Source: Henricia sp. BOLD:AAB3569 (Eukaryota > Echinodermata > Asteroidea > Spinulosida > Echinasteridae). From it: a stretch of DNA of 64,000 nt. Of this stretch, positions 13,262 to 25,975 are shown in pieces; within the stretch, counting starts at the first letter, position 1, and each line of letters begins with the position of its first letter. The stretch is taken from positions 2,046,001 to 2,110,000 of the forward strand of contig JBBELK010000064.1 in assembly GCA_037783545.1 (NCBI GenBank). Direction: 5' to 3'. Below the pieces are notes generated by a model. It was not told where the DNA came from. It did no database searches and worked only from the letters and a program-made list of their open reading frames with translations. A program made the position numbers and the translations under genes.

Positions 13262-13450
13262 TTGCCATACGAAAATAAAGGTCAATTTCAAATTCGCCAC
13301 TTTCGACTTGGCCTCCTTCAATGTCGACACACCGCTGGAGACGGGTGGAATGTGCATGCTGGAGCCAAAAGCTTCTGAAGAAATGCAGGATCACCCCTAA
13401 TGTTGTTGCAAACCATCTTGATCGTTTCGCGCAACTCAACAATAGGTGCA
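13262..13450 (-). pseudogene. mariner/Tc-type transposase C-terminal fragment
   Basis: Read on the - strand, the text gives a decayed end of a DDE transposase of the Tc1/mariner (IS630) superfamily. VELRETIKMVCNNI is followed, after a frameshift, by RLQRCVDIEGGQVE. This matches the common family ending in which a helix beginning LR precedes RLxxCxxxxGxHxE. The segment is one copy of a dispersed repeat; a second copy lies near 45.5-45.8 kb on the same strand and shares about 300 bases. Several stops and a frameshift show that it is dead. The catalytic DDE/DDD triad region is not present. Confidence 0.6.
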
Positions 13451-13625
13451 ATGGGACCTCAGACATAGACGATTGCCTTGACAATGGAGGATGCAAGGTC
13501 GAAAGTGGCAAATTCTGAAATTTAGGGTTCTTTTCGTGTGGCTTTTAAATCTCCCCCTCTCGTCCAAAACTGATGAAAATATACCTCAATAAAATTTGTC
13601 AGGCCTTGTTTACATGATGTTAACA
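13275..13625. repeat. dispersed repeat copy 1 (second copy 45500-45785)
   Basis: Shared blocks include CACTGGAGACGG-type text, GGATCACCCCTRATGT, TTTCGCGCAACTCA and AATAAAATTTGTCAGGCCTT followed by GTTTACATGAT. The order and orientation agree in both copies. The repeat carries the transposase fragment described at 13262-13450. Confidence 0.7.
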
Positions 13626-13660
13626 TTATGTTTAAATCCGTTAAAAAATGAAAACGTTAT

Positions 13661-13969
13661 TTAAAGGAGCGTGACCAGAGTTTCTGGAAAATAGTTTTCG
13701 ATGTAACTTACCAATATTATCAAGTAACTCCCATACACACCTCCCATGTCCCAAAAACCCGAAAACATTCGCAATTTCCAGTAAAAATTTTACAAAACTA
13801 TCGGTGGATTTTCGACGATATCCTCGGAAATATGCGGCCTATGCGCGGGAGTTTCAGTTTCGTAATCATAAAAATATAACGGATGTTATGATATAAAAAT
13901 CTCATGACCCATAAGGTAAGTCCCGGGGAGTTATGGGTAAAAAAAAGTGATCTTGTCACACTCCTTTAA
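13661..13969. mobile_element. 309 bp TTAA-flanked MITE
   Basis: The borders are TTAA at 13661-13664 and 13966-13969. The inverted ends are TTAAAGGAGCGTGACCAGA and, from the right, TTAAAGGAGTGTGACAAGA. No ORF is present inside. Confidence 0.75.
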
Positions 13970-15299
13970 GACACGTAGTATAAAATACATAGGCCTACTG
14001 CCGATTCCTATGTGTTCCAAATCTCGAGGCTTGGGACACAATGTATGTGTACAAGTATAAATTTCCATTTTGCGTGTAACATTTGCATAAGGCTGATGCC
14101 CCGAATAGTATCACATAATACTATGCTATTATTGCTATGATGCACGCCATTGCCCAGAAATCAGTAGTCTGGTTGCTTTATGTCATTCTTTTCTACAGTG
14201 AACACTGTATTAATTCTGCTGTACTTCACACCTGCCGCGTACACCACATAGCAACAAAAATATATACTAAGTGTGCATGTGAAAGGAAGTACGTCAGTAC
14301 ACCAGACACTGTTCGCGTGAACGTGCAAAAGGCCAATTCACCTCTCACCTCCCTGGAGAGCATTCAGTCCTGGATGTCGCTTAGGCGCCCATGATGAGCT
14401 AATCAAACACATCAATGCACATTCGCTACCCTCAACAGGTATTTCCTCCTGGGTGAACAGACGCATTTTGTTGGCAAAGTGCAATGCCCAAGGAGGCAGA
14501 CACGTACCACGGACGCGCCATACCGCTCGGCCACATTTTGTACTCTACGATTGAAATTGCTTCTGCATGCCTGACGTGTAATCAGTCTGTTTTCAACAGT
14601 CATTTCAGGCGTCTTTTATCCTCGGTCATTTCCAAACAATTACATATATATCCCAGCTTGACATTTAAATGACCTATAGGATAAAACTATTTTGGTAAAA
14701 GTTGAAAAACTTTATCATCGAAAATCTTCCGTTATTCATGATTCAAACAGAAAGCTATAATAAATAATGCACGGCTGAATGCCTCCCTCGGCCCTGCAGC
14801 TCACTACATTTTTCAGTGTTTGACCTTTCGAAGCGTGTTTCCTTAACGATGGCACGGTAATTGGGCAATGTCCCTGAAGCCAAATCAGACTCTAATATTG
14901 CTGTTTCTAATGCAGTGTATTTGTCGGTGGTAGTTGCAAAAAAAGCACATTTAATCAGTAAGGATCGAGGCTAATTCTGTGTAATATACTGGAAATTTAC
15001 AAGAAGCTTGGCACGTATACGACTGTTGGAGACTGAAAACATTAACAACGATCTATACCGAAAACGCAATTTTATGTATTTTTTAAAAATGTTTTATTGC
15101 AAACGAAGTCATTACTTGCGAGAAAGGCCATTTGATGTACAATGCGTATCAGAGCCTGAAACATCCATGGAATTTTAAAGGAATTCTTTTCAGGTTTTCA
15201 GGTGAGGAATGAATATTAACAAAGGGTATTTGTGTTATTGAATAAGGGCACTTGTGGTGGGTACCTATGTCACATACAGTGCTGGGTATAAAAAGGCCG
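13970..15299. other. no gene seen
   Basis: I see no exon or structured repeat. A weak open frame at 14137-14394 (+) has no domain signature. Confidence 0.4.
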
Positions 15300-15748
15300 T
15301 TAAGCCCGCCGCACACGTGAGGTCGTTTGCTGAGCAAACGGTCATTCGTGGCCGTTTGCTCAGTACTTGGCTCACGTGTGCGGTGAAATTTTGCTGCGTT
15401 TTTTGCCTCGCGAGGCCGTGAGCCAAATATCTAACGTGTTTGATTTATTTTGCCTCGCGTGGCCAAAATCTCACGTGTGCGGGGGTGCTGAGCCAAGTGC
15501 TGAGCTAAAATAAATGTAGCTGGCCAGCTACATTCATTTTAGCTCAGCACTTGGCTCATCACCCCCGCACACGTGAGATTTTGGCCACGCGAGGCAAACA
15601 ATTTCAAACACGTTAGATTTTTGGCTCACGGCCTCGCGAGGCAAAAAACGCAGCAAAATAGCCACCGCACACGTGAGCCAAGTGCTGAGCAAACGGCCAC
15701 GAATGACCGTTTGCTCAGCAAACGACCTCACGTGTGCGGCGGGCTTAA
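15300..15748. mobile_element. 449 bp near-perfect palindrome with six CACGTG boxes, TTAA-flanked
   Basis: The whole element is its own reverse complement with few mismatches. The centre is near 15524 in AGCTGGCCAGCT, and it is bounded by TTAA (15300-15303 and 15745-15748). CACGTG E-box/G-box words lie at 15314, 15373, 15472, 15570, 15670 and 15729, placed symmetrically. GCCTCGCGAGGC-type and TTTGCTCAGCAAACG palindromes lie between them. This fits a foldback MITE mobilised by a TTAA-specific transposase. No protein is encoded. Confidence 0.85.
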
Positions 15749-17001
15749 GAATTCACTCCAATGTGTACAAAACAACAACAGAGACAATACATAAAAAGTG
15801 GGGAAAAAAGTCATGCATTTCATATTTGGAATGCATAACTAGAAGTAAATCATGCAAAATGTTAATCATTTACAAAAAGTCAATGAATTGAAACATAACG
15901 TTATAAAAATAAAAACAACAACGCATAATTATCTTCAAAGGAACGAAGGTATCAAACACAACAACATGAGTTGGAAAAAAATAACACGTGTGTTATACCA
16001 GAAACTAAAGTATATATTTAAAAATATTGAGTGATTCCGGTAGATTGTTTCCATGATCAACTGCGAATAACAGCAACGGTCATTTGCTTTAGACATAATG
16101 CCTCGTAGGCCTGTGGGACGGAAAATAATTTAGCATGAGAGCGTGCGTCCTGCCGATATCTATCAATGGCAAGAGCTAGAGACGCATCTACAGACTATTT
16201 TCGTGACAAAATGATTCAACCCTTTGCATTTAGACAGTATACCACTATCTCTTTGGGAATTGGGACTCCCAAAAGGAAAACCAAGTCCATCGATTGAAAA
16301 GGAGGCAAACGACCGGCACGGACATTCCCGCGAGGCATAAGGGTACTCCGTCACACATACATTTCCTTTTGCGGCCCTTCAAAGGCTTGAAGTATTCAGC
16401 CACTCCATTGGGAAGAATTAGTTCGAATAAAATTGTACTATTTGTCCCGTAATGGGGTTTACAAATTGAGGTTACGCTTTATGCTACCCGTTTTTATCAC
16501 CCATAAATTATTATGTGCTGTCTCTGTTAAAGCTGTCATAAACATGATATGAAAACATAAAAAAGCACCAAGTCATCTAAACCGTTGTGAGAAGACTGCA
16601 ATTTATGTATAATTTAATTTAGCGACTGGCGACTGACTATCACTATACTGCCTCAAATTTACCAAATTTAATCAGTGAGCATGTCTTTTCCCCCCTAGAG
16701 AGCACATCCTTGAACAGTTATTAATTCCACGACCCAACCATCCACATTGTGATGAACATAATTATTATTTTACCTGGAGTATTAAAGGAAAATTGGATAG
16801 TCAGGGGAGTATAGACAGGGAACCATTTTTTTATATTTTCGTTTTCCATTCCATCAGCATGTGTCAGCATTAGCTGTAGCCGCCAAATCCATCATATCAT
16901 GCAAATAACGGCAAAGCAAATCCATAAAGGGAAAGTTGCTCATGTTTTTGTTTTTGCCACGGTACGTGTGGACTATGGAGATCATAATGCATTTCATTGT
17001 A
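15749..17001. other. no gene seen
   Basis: AT-rich spacer follows the palindrome. No exon, RNA gene or repeat boundary was recognised. Confidence 0.4.
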
Positions 17002-17150
17002 TAGACCATATTGAATAGCTGCCATTTTGTAGGGCAACTTTTATTTTAATTGGTCAACAAGGTAAGCACAAAATGTGCAGCATGTATGCATGTCCTATAC
17101 GGAACAAAGAAACTGCCCTATACAAAATAGCAGCTATTCGATACGGTCTA
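17002..17150. mobile_element. TA-flanked MITE, family with TAGACCGTATCGAATA ends (copy 1)
   Basis: The left end is TAGACCATATTGAATAGCTG and the right end, inverted, is TAGACCGTATCGAATAGCTG. Both are next to TA. A second member of the family lies at 18731-18876, sharing GGAACAAAGAAACTGCC and the same ends. Confidence 0.8.
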
Positions 17151-17340
17151 TACCAGAATAAAGATGGCAATGGCGGAAGCTGAAATCTTTCCAGGACGTG
17201 CTATTTTTTTCTGCAGTACACATACAATGTGGAGGAAAAATCTTGATTATGCAAATAGCATGAATATTTATTTGCTCTGTATACCGTCCTCACGGAGTTG
17301 TTACATTAAGGGTAAAAGAAAGAAAATTGAGGGGCTTGTC

Positions 17341-17415
17341 GAGTTGCTTGGTATAGTCTAGTAGTGAAGACATGAGACTATCAGTCGAGAGGTTGCGAGT
17401 TCGAATCTGGTTTGA
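17341..17415 (+). repeat. tRNA-derived SINE head
   Basis: GGTATAGTCTAGTAGTGAAG resembles a polymerase III A box, and GAGTTCGAATCTG 30 bases later fits a B box. The spacing suits a tRNA, but the acceptor stem does not pair well. I call a SINE head rather than a tRNA gene. Confidence 0.55.
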
Positions 17416-17649
17416 GTCACATTGCTTTTTTCCTTATTAATTAAGGAAAGAGTGTGGTGTGATGGGGTTACGTTGAGGTAACGTTGTCGACAAAACGTAT
17501 AAGTATGCAACATGCATGTCGGAGTCTCTTTGGAACCCCCACGAAGATATGTTTGCAGAAAAACATTTATCTTCTGTGATTGGTGGAAAGCACGTCGTGT
17601 GTTCGTTTATGCATGCATGTACGTGGTCGCAAAAGCTTGACGGCCAACA

Positions 17650-18060
17650 AAATTTTATTTTTTTTCCCGGTGAAAATTTTTTTTTTTCCAAACTGGACAA
17701 GCTACAGGTATAACGTTGGCAACGTTTATATTTTTTCATATGGCCCCCTGTGACAAGATGACATCTTTAAAATTAGAAATCTTGATATAACGTAGGCCCC
17801 CTATTACCTTTTTTTTAAAATCAATTTACACGACTTTTTATTTTTAAAACACTAACAATTTTTTTTCCCGTTGAAAATTTTTTTTTTTCCAAACTGGACA
17901 AGCTACAGGTATAACGTTGGCAACGTTTATATTTTTTCATATGGCCCCCTGTGACAAGATGACATCTTTAAAATTAGAAATCTTGATATAACGTAGGCCC
18001 CCTATTACCTTTTTTTTAAAATCAATTTACACGACTTTTTATTTTAAAAACACTAACAAT
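17650..18060. repeat. 201 bp tandem duplication (two units)
   Basis: The text from about 17650 recurs 201 bases later almost unchanged. GGACAAGCTACAGGTATAAC starts at 17695 and again at 17896. The near identity suggests a recent duplication. The units are AT-rich with long T runs and carry no ORF. Confidence 0.85.
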
Positions 18061-18730
18061 TACTTCTGGGAAAACTAGATTTAATTTCTAATCAATTGGA
18101 AATGAGCAAAAACGAAAACTGAACTGATGATGTTTGTATTACATATATACTTCTTGGGTTACGTGGAAAACTAATTTCTTTAAGTGGTCAATTACTTATT
18201 TCTTGTCAACTTGACCCATATAATCCGACTACAAATTATGCATTCCAAACCCGAACGCGGCCCAGATAACCTGTAATCACCTCCGTCTCAGGGGATGGGA
18301 GGTATAGCCTTCTACATATTCCTGGTCCTTGTGGGGTTTTGGAATTGACCACCTTTGGACACTAAAAACGATGGTTTTTCGACTTTATTTACCTATTTTG
18401 TTTAAACCCTCACGTTTAGCGGTTACTAGAGACCCCAATTTTGATTTGTGAACAGAAAATCTTGAATTTTCCTTAAATAATTTAGTGTTTTTGGTGCGAA
18501 AACTAAGGACTGTCGAGAACCCCCCAAGGACCCGAACCACCCAAGGACCAAACCCCACAAGGACCAAATCCTCTAACTTCTTCATAGACTTGTGCACAAC
18601 CCGTGCACCCCAAGGACCAAAATATATATATAATCTCATAACCATCGCCGAAAGGTGACAACAACAGCAGGGAACGAGTATGACATCCGTTGAATCAACA
18701 ACCAGGCAAGACAATCATCAGCACGCGCTA

Positions 18731-18876
18731 TAGACCGTATCGAATATCCGCCATTTCGTGGGGCACCTTTTGTTACTTAAACCGTTCAACAGTGGAAGCA
18801 CAATATGTGCAACCATGCATGTCCTCAAGGAACAAAGAAACTGCCCCACGAAATGGCCGCTATTTGATACGGTCTA
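18731..18876. mobile_element. TA-flanked MITE, family with TAGACCGTATCGAATA ends (copy 2)
   Basis: The ends are TAGACCGTATCGAATATCCG and, inverted, TAGACCGTATCAAATAGCGG. The inner text CCATTTCGTGGGGC pairs with GCCCCACGAAATGG. It is the same family as 17002-17150. Confidence 0.8.
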
Positions 18877-21011
18877 CCGTCCTCGTACAAAGATCTTATA
18901 ATGCTACTTTCTAATTGGTTGACCATCGAGTATAGTCAATGTCACTTGGTATAGTCAACTTTCTAATTGGTTCTAATTGGTTGACCACCGAGTATAGCCT
19001 TCTGATTGGGTCGAATGACGCAGGCAAGTCATAAGCTCGAGCACTAATGTTTACATCATCAAGAACGCATGGTAGGACGCATGGTAGGACGGGTACCAGT
19101 GTGAGAAGTAGTTGAGCAGTCAAAATTACAGTCACAATTATTTTAAAACATGATTGCAGAAGATAACGGTGTTTCGTAATTGTATCTAAATACAACAAAT
19201 ATGGACAGTACGAAAGGGATGACATAACAGATATAACATGTCTTATGTTGTTAATACTATGCTACAATGTTTACAACCTGATCAATATCCCCAATTCCTG
19301 CGCAAATTATGGTTCTTATGGGAAACATGGCTGACGCGTTGTTTAATAATTGTTGAAATTTACATTAGGTTTAGGTTTTCAAAGCCTCCACACTTAATTC
19401 AAATCTTGTCGATATTTCCATAAATTGTTTTCATCAGATATCTGTGACTGAATCTGAAGCAGACCGAGCTCTTTATTAGTGGTGGTGTCATTTCTAACGA
19501 TCGTGGTGCACCAGGGATTCGAGCATGACGTAGCGCTCCCAACACTTGGGAGTCCCTGGGATGAGCGATCATTGTTGGCCGTCCTATAGCCTAGCGCATG
19601 CATGCTTGTGCTAATACGAGTACACCGCGCAAACGTGCACCTGACCAGTCTATACCTATGCACCTCAGAAGACTGTCAACACACGGTACACCCACTAGAG
19701 GATTGGATCTCCACATCCGTGTTTTGAAAGAAGACATACTTTGTTTGATTTAATCAGATAGCACCTTGCTCTCGCCACAGCCTTTCGAAAATTTCATCGT
19801 TAATTTGAAAATCCATTTCGGCTTTGCGGTGAAATTAGAAGTCCGTTTGTGCGCACCGTTGAAGCGTTTTCTCGGCGAGTTATTTCGCTTTAGTTTGAGA
19901 GCTCACTCGGATCGGAAACGTCTCGTTTGCTGACAGATCAAAACAAATGGTCAAACTCAATCGATCAATGATACCCGTCGTACATACCCTATGCAGTCCA
20001 ACATGCGCATGCGTTTTGTCAGATTCATATATTCAATTTATTGTTTGGAATCTCGGAAGAGACCATCGATCTTTAAAGAAGAAAAAAAGGAAAGTCCTGG
20101 TTTCATTCATCAGCGATGGGAAGACAGGTGCCACTGGGCGCACCGCCATACGACTCCTGTTACATGGTCCACTGCGGGTTTTGGTGTTTCGGGCGACATG
20201 GGCCTACTAGGTGGCCATAATCAAACTAATTTGTCATCCGCTCTTCGAAAATAAGTCGGCGAATCCAGGCTCATTAAAATACAAACATAGAATGGAAATT
20301 CCGGATGGTACCTGGAAATTCCAGGCGGTATCCAGGTACCGTTTGGAATTTTCATTGTGTTTTCGTATTTGCAGCCGCCACTGATTTCCAGGTATGCTCG
20401 CAAAAAAAACTCGACCCAGTCTGTGCAACATCCGACCTATTTCCACATTTGGGAGTGGTTACATGGCGCTACATCCGGTGGATTCTGTTTTTGCGATCCA
20501 AGGTCTGTTCAGATCTTGTTAGAGATCACTGGACGAGACCAATTTCGTGAGTTGTAGGCACCTCAAGCAAAGCACTCTGGGTAATTTGATTTTCATTGCT
20601 GCTCGTGGTCAAATAATATCCCCAGTACTTTTAATATCACGGAAAATTATTTTGTTAAGTGAATTTATGATGACGTGGGAAGATTCCCCGCCCCCAGGCA
20701 TTCTCCATGTGTGCATTTGTAGCTCCAACAGTATTGGCTAATAAGCATTTCATTTGTCGATGCAAAAGATGTAAAGAATTTTGTCCTCGTGCTTGTAAAT
20801 GGTTCTTTGTATGTCATGGACGAGATCTGCAAGCACAGCGCACACGTATTTGACAGTAAACGGTGTGTTTACCAGAAATAATTTGACCGCACGTGTTTTC
20901 AAAACACATCCAAAGTTGTGGTAATCACGTTTGCAGATTTTCGGAAAGATAACTTTTAATACGTACTTTGTTACCTAACTCAAAAATTGTTTTCTTTTTA
21001 TTTATCGGTAG
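18877..21011. other. no gene seen; short tandem repeats
   Basis: A short tandem of TTCTAATTGGTTGACCA with GAGTATAG words lies at 18910-19010. A 13 bp repeat (GCATGGTAGGACG) occurs twice near 19067-19092. No exon was recognised. If the receptor gene has its previous exon here, I could not see it. Confidence 0.4.
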
Positions 21012-21673
21012 CACTGACGTGGATAAGCGCCGACGTGTGGACGGATATTGCAGCCCGAGATTATCGCATTATGGGGAACGTCTTGCTGGTTACCGTTGAG
21101 AGCCGAGAGGTGCCCGGTTTTCATGACTACCTCCAAAATCTTAATCCCTTCCTAGAGGAGTTTGAAGACGACCCCTGGTTGAGAGAAATATGGGAGGGGG
21201 AGCTCAGATGCACCGTTGGGTCAGGGGATTTCGTCTCGGACTGCGCCGACCATACTCTGCTGGAGATCGAGAAACTAGCCAACGCGGCTGCGTCCTCCAC
21301 CATCTACCGGGTGTACCTGGCCGTGTGGGCCGTGGCCCACGCACTGGCAGACATCGAGAGGTGCACCGAGCCTCGAGGCCTGCTGGCAGACGGTCGATGT
21401 CCCCGGCTGGACGAGCTGGAGCCCTGGCAGCTCATGAAGTACCTCATGTACGTGAACTTCACCATGGGAGAGAACGGCCGGCACGTGACCTTCGACAAGG
21501 ACGGCGGGATCGCGGGTACCTTCAACATCATCCAATGGCAGAGATGTCCCGATGACGACGACGGCCCAGACTGCCAGATGGTAAAGTTCGTCGAGATCGG
21601 ACGGCATAAAGAGGGCGTGCTTTACATCAACGACTCCAGGAGTGAATGGTATGACGAGACCACCTCTGGCATG
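21012..21673 (+). CDS. class C GPCR, exon coding second half of the Venus-flytrap ligand domain
   Basis: This exon encodes about 220 residues of a class C GPCR (calcium-sensing/metabotropic-glutamate type), a cell-surface receptor that binds small ligands in a bilobed extracellular domain. It opens in TWISADVWTD, the family's WxxSDxW-like strand. It continues through PWLREIWEGELRC, typical of the hinge-proximal lobe, and YLAVWAVAHALADIERC. It ends with GVLYINDSRSEWYD before the cysteine-rich domain. The acceptor is TTTATCGGTAG ahead of 21012, where two bases complete a split codon. The donor is ATG|GTAAGC at 21673, in phase 0. Codon use here is GC-rich compared with the flanks, as expected for a real exon. 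Earlier exons (signal peptide and first lobe) were not found. The exact ligand subfamily cannot be told. Confidence 0.88.
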
Positions 21674-22025
21674 GTAAGCATATCACAACGAATCAGTAGC
21701 CATTTGCGAGTAATCTTTTCACTCTATCTGATTTTTCAATTTCTTCGCTGGCAAAATGATTGTGAATTGTTAAAACTGCGGACGTGAAGTCCAGGATCAA
21801 GACGATGTCCACATTAATTTTAAAAAAGGGCATAGAGCCACCAGACCAAACGTGCGTTTTGTGGTATTCTGTCCGCCACATGTGCAAAAAGCTAACGGGA
21901 GGAACCTTACTCAACAGTGTGGCGTTTTACGCGTCAGATAGACATATCTCTTTAATGTTCCCCATACCATAATCCACTCGTCGCTTGTTAATGTGTACTG
22001 CAGAAAACCTTTAAAATAGTTCTAA

Positions 22026-22341
22026 TGCACCTATCAATTGGTTTCCCCCTCACCCCTCCCCCCCCCCCCCCCCCCCCCCCTCCTCGCTGCCCCACCCCTA
22101 AGGTGGCGGTTTGGTCACATTTTTCGTGCCCCAGGGTGGGGATTTCAACCCATTGAAATACAAATTTATTTCTGTTCATAAATAGCAAGGCGCGCATGTT
22201 TTGCACCCGAGGGTGGGGATTTTTGTCACCTAATTTGTGCCCCAGGGGTGGGGATTTTGTCGCGCGAAAATTGACAATCCACACCTTTTAGATGGGGCAG
22301 CCCGGGGGGAGGAGGGGTGGGGGAAACAATTGATAGGTGCA
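22026..22341. mobile_element. GC-rich MITE with TGCACCTATCAATTG ends
   Basis: The left end is TGCACCTATCAATTGGTTTC and the right end, inverted, is TGCACCTATCAATTGTTTCC. The inside is low complexity, with a C run near 22062-22080 and repeated CCCCAGGGTGGGGATTT words. It lies in the receptor's large intron. Confidence 0.7.
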
Positions 22342-22378
22342 TAACGGTTTCTATGACGCAAAGATATTTCATTATAAT

Positions 22379-22817
22379 ATGTGACCCGGTAGAACGTAAT
22401 CAGGAATAAGTGGCAAATTGACTTTTTGAGATATGTACAGGGTGAGAAAGGAAATTTCATACGCTTTCTAATGATACCTATCACAAGCATGTTCGGTTCT
22501 ATAGTTATGATCCGATAACGATGACAAGCCATCTGTTGTTTACCAAATCCACATTCCAAGAAAACCGGCCTTGAAATAAATAGTTGTAATGTTAGTGCAT
22601 TGTGAAATAATGAGCTTTATCTTTATTTTCATCTTTAAGTATCGTTTTTACAATAAACACATTAATGACGGTAATCTATGACAACTACACTTCCTCAAAG
22701 TACCAAAACCCGAAAATCGACTTTGTTCACGATTTCACCCACATACCCAATTGACTGGGCCTTTACTCGAAACGGCATCAGCGACTTATTCCTGATTACG
22801 TTGTACCGGGTCACATA
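22379..22817. mobile_element. 439 bp MITE with TATGTGACCCGGTA ends
   Basis: The left end is TATGTGACCCGGTAGAACGT and the right end, inverted, is TATGTGACCCGGTACAACGT. Both are followed inward by AATCAGGAATAAGT. AT-rich flanks may hold a short target duplication. No ORF was found. It lies in the receptor's intron. Confidence 0.75.
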
Positions 22818-25800
22818 TAATATCGTTATGGGCACAAAGCCACAAGCGAACCGTCATACCAAAAACATTAGCATTATATGTCTGTACATAATTTTAAAAA
22901 CCTCACTAACTCACGATTGCATCTTTTAGACCGAAGAGAAAGACCTCTAAGATCTTGGTTTATATTCGTACTTTGTAACTTTCTCTGATAACATCCATTC
23001 AGACAGTATGACACAAACTAGATTTCAGGACTTGGCCCTTATTTTTTTTAAATATGTCTCCGAGGATTTTCTTTCTGTTAATGATACGAAGAATACTGAA
23101 AACCCCGCTAGCGGAAAAGGGCGAGTTACCGTAGTGCCATCCCCCGAGGTCTGAATAGTAATGTAAGGCAGACGGTGCCACACGTACACCAGCTAACGAT
23201 CCAGAAACTATTAGGAAAATGAAAACTCATTACTCATTTGACTGGAGGGCACGTGGCAGCACCGAGCAGAGTCAGTTTACGAACAGGATATCTCAGCTGC
23301 CAAATGCCCATGAGGGTTTCTCTTTTTCGTCATGTAATTAAAATGCATGTTCGGTAATAATAATATTGGCTCAGATTATACATATTTAACGTTTTGGACG
23401 CAGGACAGTCGATAGTTGTTGTCCCGCGAGATGGCGAAAGGCCAGTAGCTAGCTTTTATGTCCACATTAGGGAACTACTACAGGGATTTTGTATTACAGG
23501 CTCTGTTAAACGTGCATTTGCAGAGTCGTAAATCAAGTAAAGTAAAGTCCTGGTAATCTCAATTTGATGTGCACTTGTCGTGATTTTTAATGTACCTTTT
23601 CGGTGTTAATCTCAGTTCGCACGGGGGATATATTGCAGTTCGTTTTCGTCCCATTATCTCCCCACCATAATGTCCGCACCAGTATCCGCTTCCTATATCA
23701 TGTTTGCACTTATATTATTGTTTGTGTCTGAAAAAGTATTATATCCGAACCATTGTGTCCGACACATTGGTTCAGAGGGACATATGGTCCTGTACACTCG
23801 TCCCATGGACCTTTTCCAACACTCGTAAGCACACATTTCACGACAGAAATATAATAAACTTGAGGCATTTTCGTGCAGATAGCGGTATTTTCAGTCAACT
23901 AGACGACCACTGTTGAACATACAGATAATCATCACAAGTGGCGTTTCGGCAGCGACACCGCGGTGCTTCTAACCTCATCAGAAACTCTTACGTCACACAC
24001 ACTGCTTCAAAACAGATACAAAAGAAAATTTCCCCGCGACCCCAGGAGAAACTAAGCTCTGGTGTATTTGCTAATTTGGAGCAGAGTGCATTTCTAAACC
24101 TCGCTGGCTCGCACATTAAAAACAAAACCTTTTTATACCTCAATGAATTCTTCTGAGTCAGCCAGAAATCGAACCCGGAACGCCAGAACGGAAATATGAG
24201 GAAACACTGTGAGGCTTGTGCCGCTACGTAATTGGCCGCTCGTGGCCGGCGCTATAGGGTGGGTATCTAAGAAAGTATCAGTAAGAAATGGGACTAAGAG
24301 AACTAATTTACTTGCACAAGTCCTGCATAACATATGACATAATAAACATAGCAGACGATTTTGTCTCCTTACCCAACGTGAGTGCCATTACAAACCCGGC
24401 GGACACGACACCGTCCCTATATGGAGAAAATTTCATCTCCTGAATCCTAAGACCAACACTCCTGAATGAAAGCACGCTGTTCGATCGTATACCAGTGATG
24501 TACAGCAAGTAAAACACTGTCTGTTTGCAAGATGGCGCCCAAAGGAGGTCTTGGTCCAAAGTAAATCAGGAGTAGGCGACGAGCGGAAACTTTACAAGGG
24601 TCATGGAAGGGTCTCGACTACACTGCATAAACAGGGAAATCTGTTCACTTTCTCGATAAAGCGAGTTGCAGTTAATTTTCGAAATTTCCGTCACTGTCGG
24701 CGTTAATCGATGACAAAGCAATGACCTTTTGAAGTCCGCGATGCTTGGACCAAAAGAGAGAATCGATCGTGGACTGGATAATCTCCTTAAATTTCGCTTT
24801 TCGTTTGGGAAATTGAATGGACGCCTGTGGCATTTTTTACACTGTTCAATATGAAAGAAGTTAAAGGTCAATTGTATCATTTACAGAAGAAAGCTTTTAC
24901 ATTCTTAGAACAACAACATTACGTATAAGGAAGAATGTTGGTAAAATAGCATGAATGTTTCGTTTTCATAAATGTAGTATGGTTCAGAAAACTTCTAAAA
25001 TCGATGCATGTTTTTTGTGTTCAGTAAATGTTAAAATGAATGTGCTCGCTATTTTTTAAACAAAATTCAGTATTTTATTTTCAATAGCAAGATAACATAG
25101 GCCTATTGCACAGGAAAAGGAGATTGTTGTGTACAATAGCTCTTAACACTTTGAGTACGGGTTTTCTTGTCAACTCAAGCAATAATTTGAGTCGGTCATT
25201 TTTACGCACCCCACCAGAAAATGTGAAAAAATAATTCCTTTTAATTCGTGTGTTTGAGACGCGTACTGCGCGCCAAAACAAAACTGGGTGTCGAAAACAT
25301 CAACCAAGGAGAAAGCAGAACAAAGCAAAATACATTGCCATTAACTTCTGGGCACCTGTCAGTGTTCATTTTTACATGGATGCAAATCCCCGTCATCTCC
25401 GGACTCACAAGACCGCCTTAAGGCGCTTTTCACCGCGGCCTACTCACAGCTTCCGTCCGCTCACTCCGACGCGCCAAGATTAAATGGCATAGCCCAGCAT
25501 TAGAGCGAGATTAAAAGAAAAAGTTTCGAATTTCCCCATATCACTTCGGGGTAAATTCCATTTTTGTCTCTGACCATCAAAAACATGTCGACTCTGCCGA
25601 AATCATTGTTATACGAGTGCCGTGGACTCGGTCTCCCGGCTGGCTCTTTTTGCCAACAAATTTTCGTCATGTCACGTCGCCAATAGTTACCGTGGATTTT
25701 TGATTTCACCGACATACCTAACCCGTACAAAGCTAACGGGGGGTTAAGTTGACCGGACGGTCACATGCAGCCGACTATTGCCAAACTCAAGGTGACAGAA

Positions 25801-25975
25801 ATATGTAACTTTGTTTAATTAAACCACTCATCTCCTTCAAATGACTTGATATCCCCGTTTATATACGCATTTTCCTCCAATGCTGTAAAGGCCACTTGAA
25901 ATTTCCCAGTTGATTTGTGCATCAGAATTGAATATTTACATTTTTTTGTAAAGCGCTATACGTGGAGTTGTTAAT
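22818..25975. other. intron of the receptor gene, no exon seen; possible SINE B box
   Basis: I see no exon in this part of the intron. At about 24170-24181 the - strand reads GGGTTCGATTTCTGG, a polymerase III B-box-like word. The A box upstream is poor, so a minus-strand SINE head is only possible. Confidence 0.4.

Noticed and set aside
17341-17415. Candidate tRNA gene
   Set aside because: A and B boxes are present but the acceptor and anticodon stems do not pair well. A SINE head is more likely. The same holds for 54470-54536.
21190-21607. Frames of 121 (+) and 110 and 75 (-) codons
   Set aside because: They are shadows of the GC-rich receptor exon in other frames.
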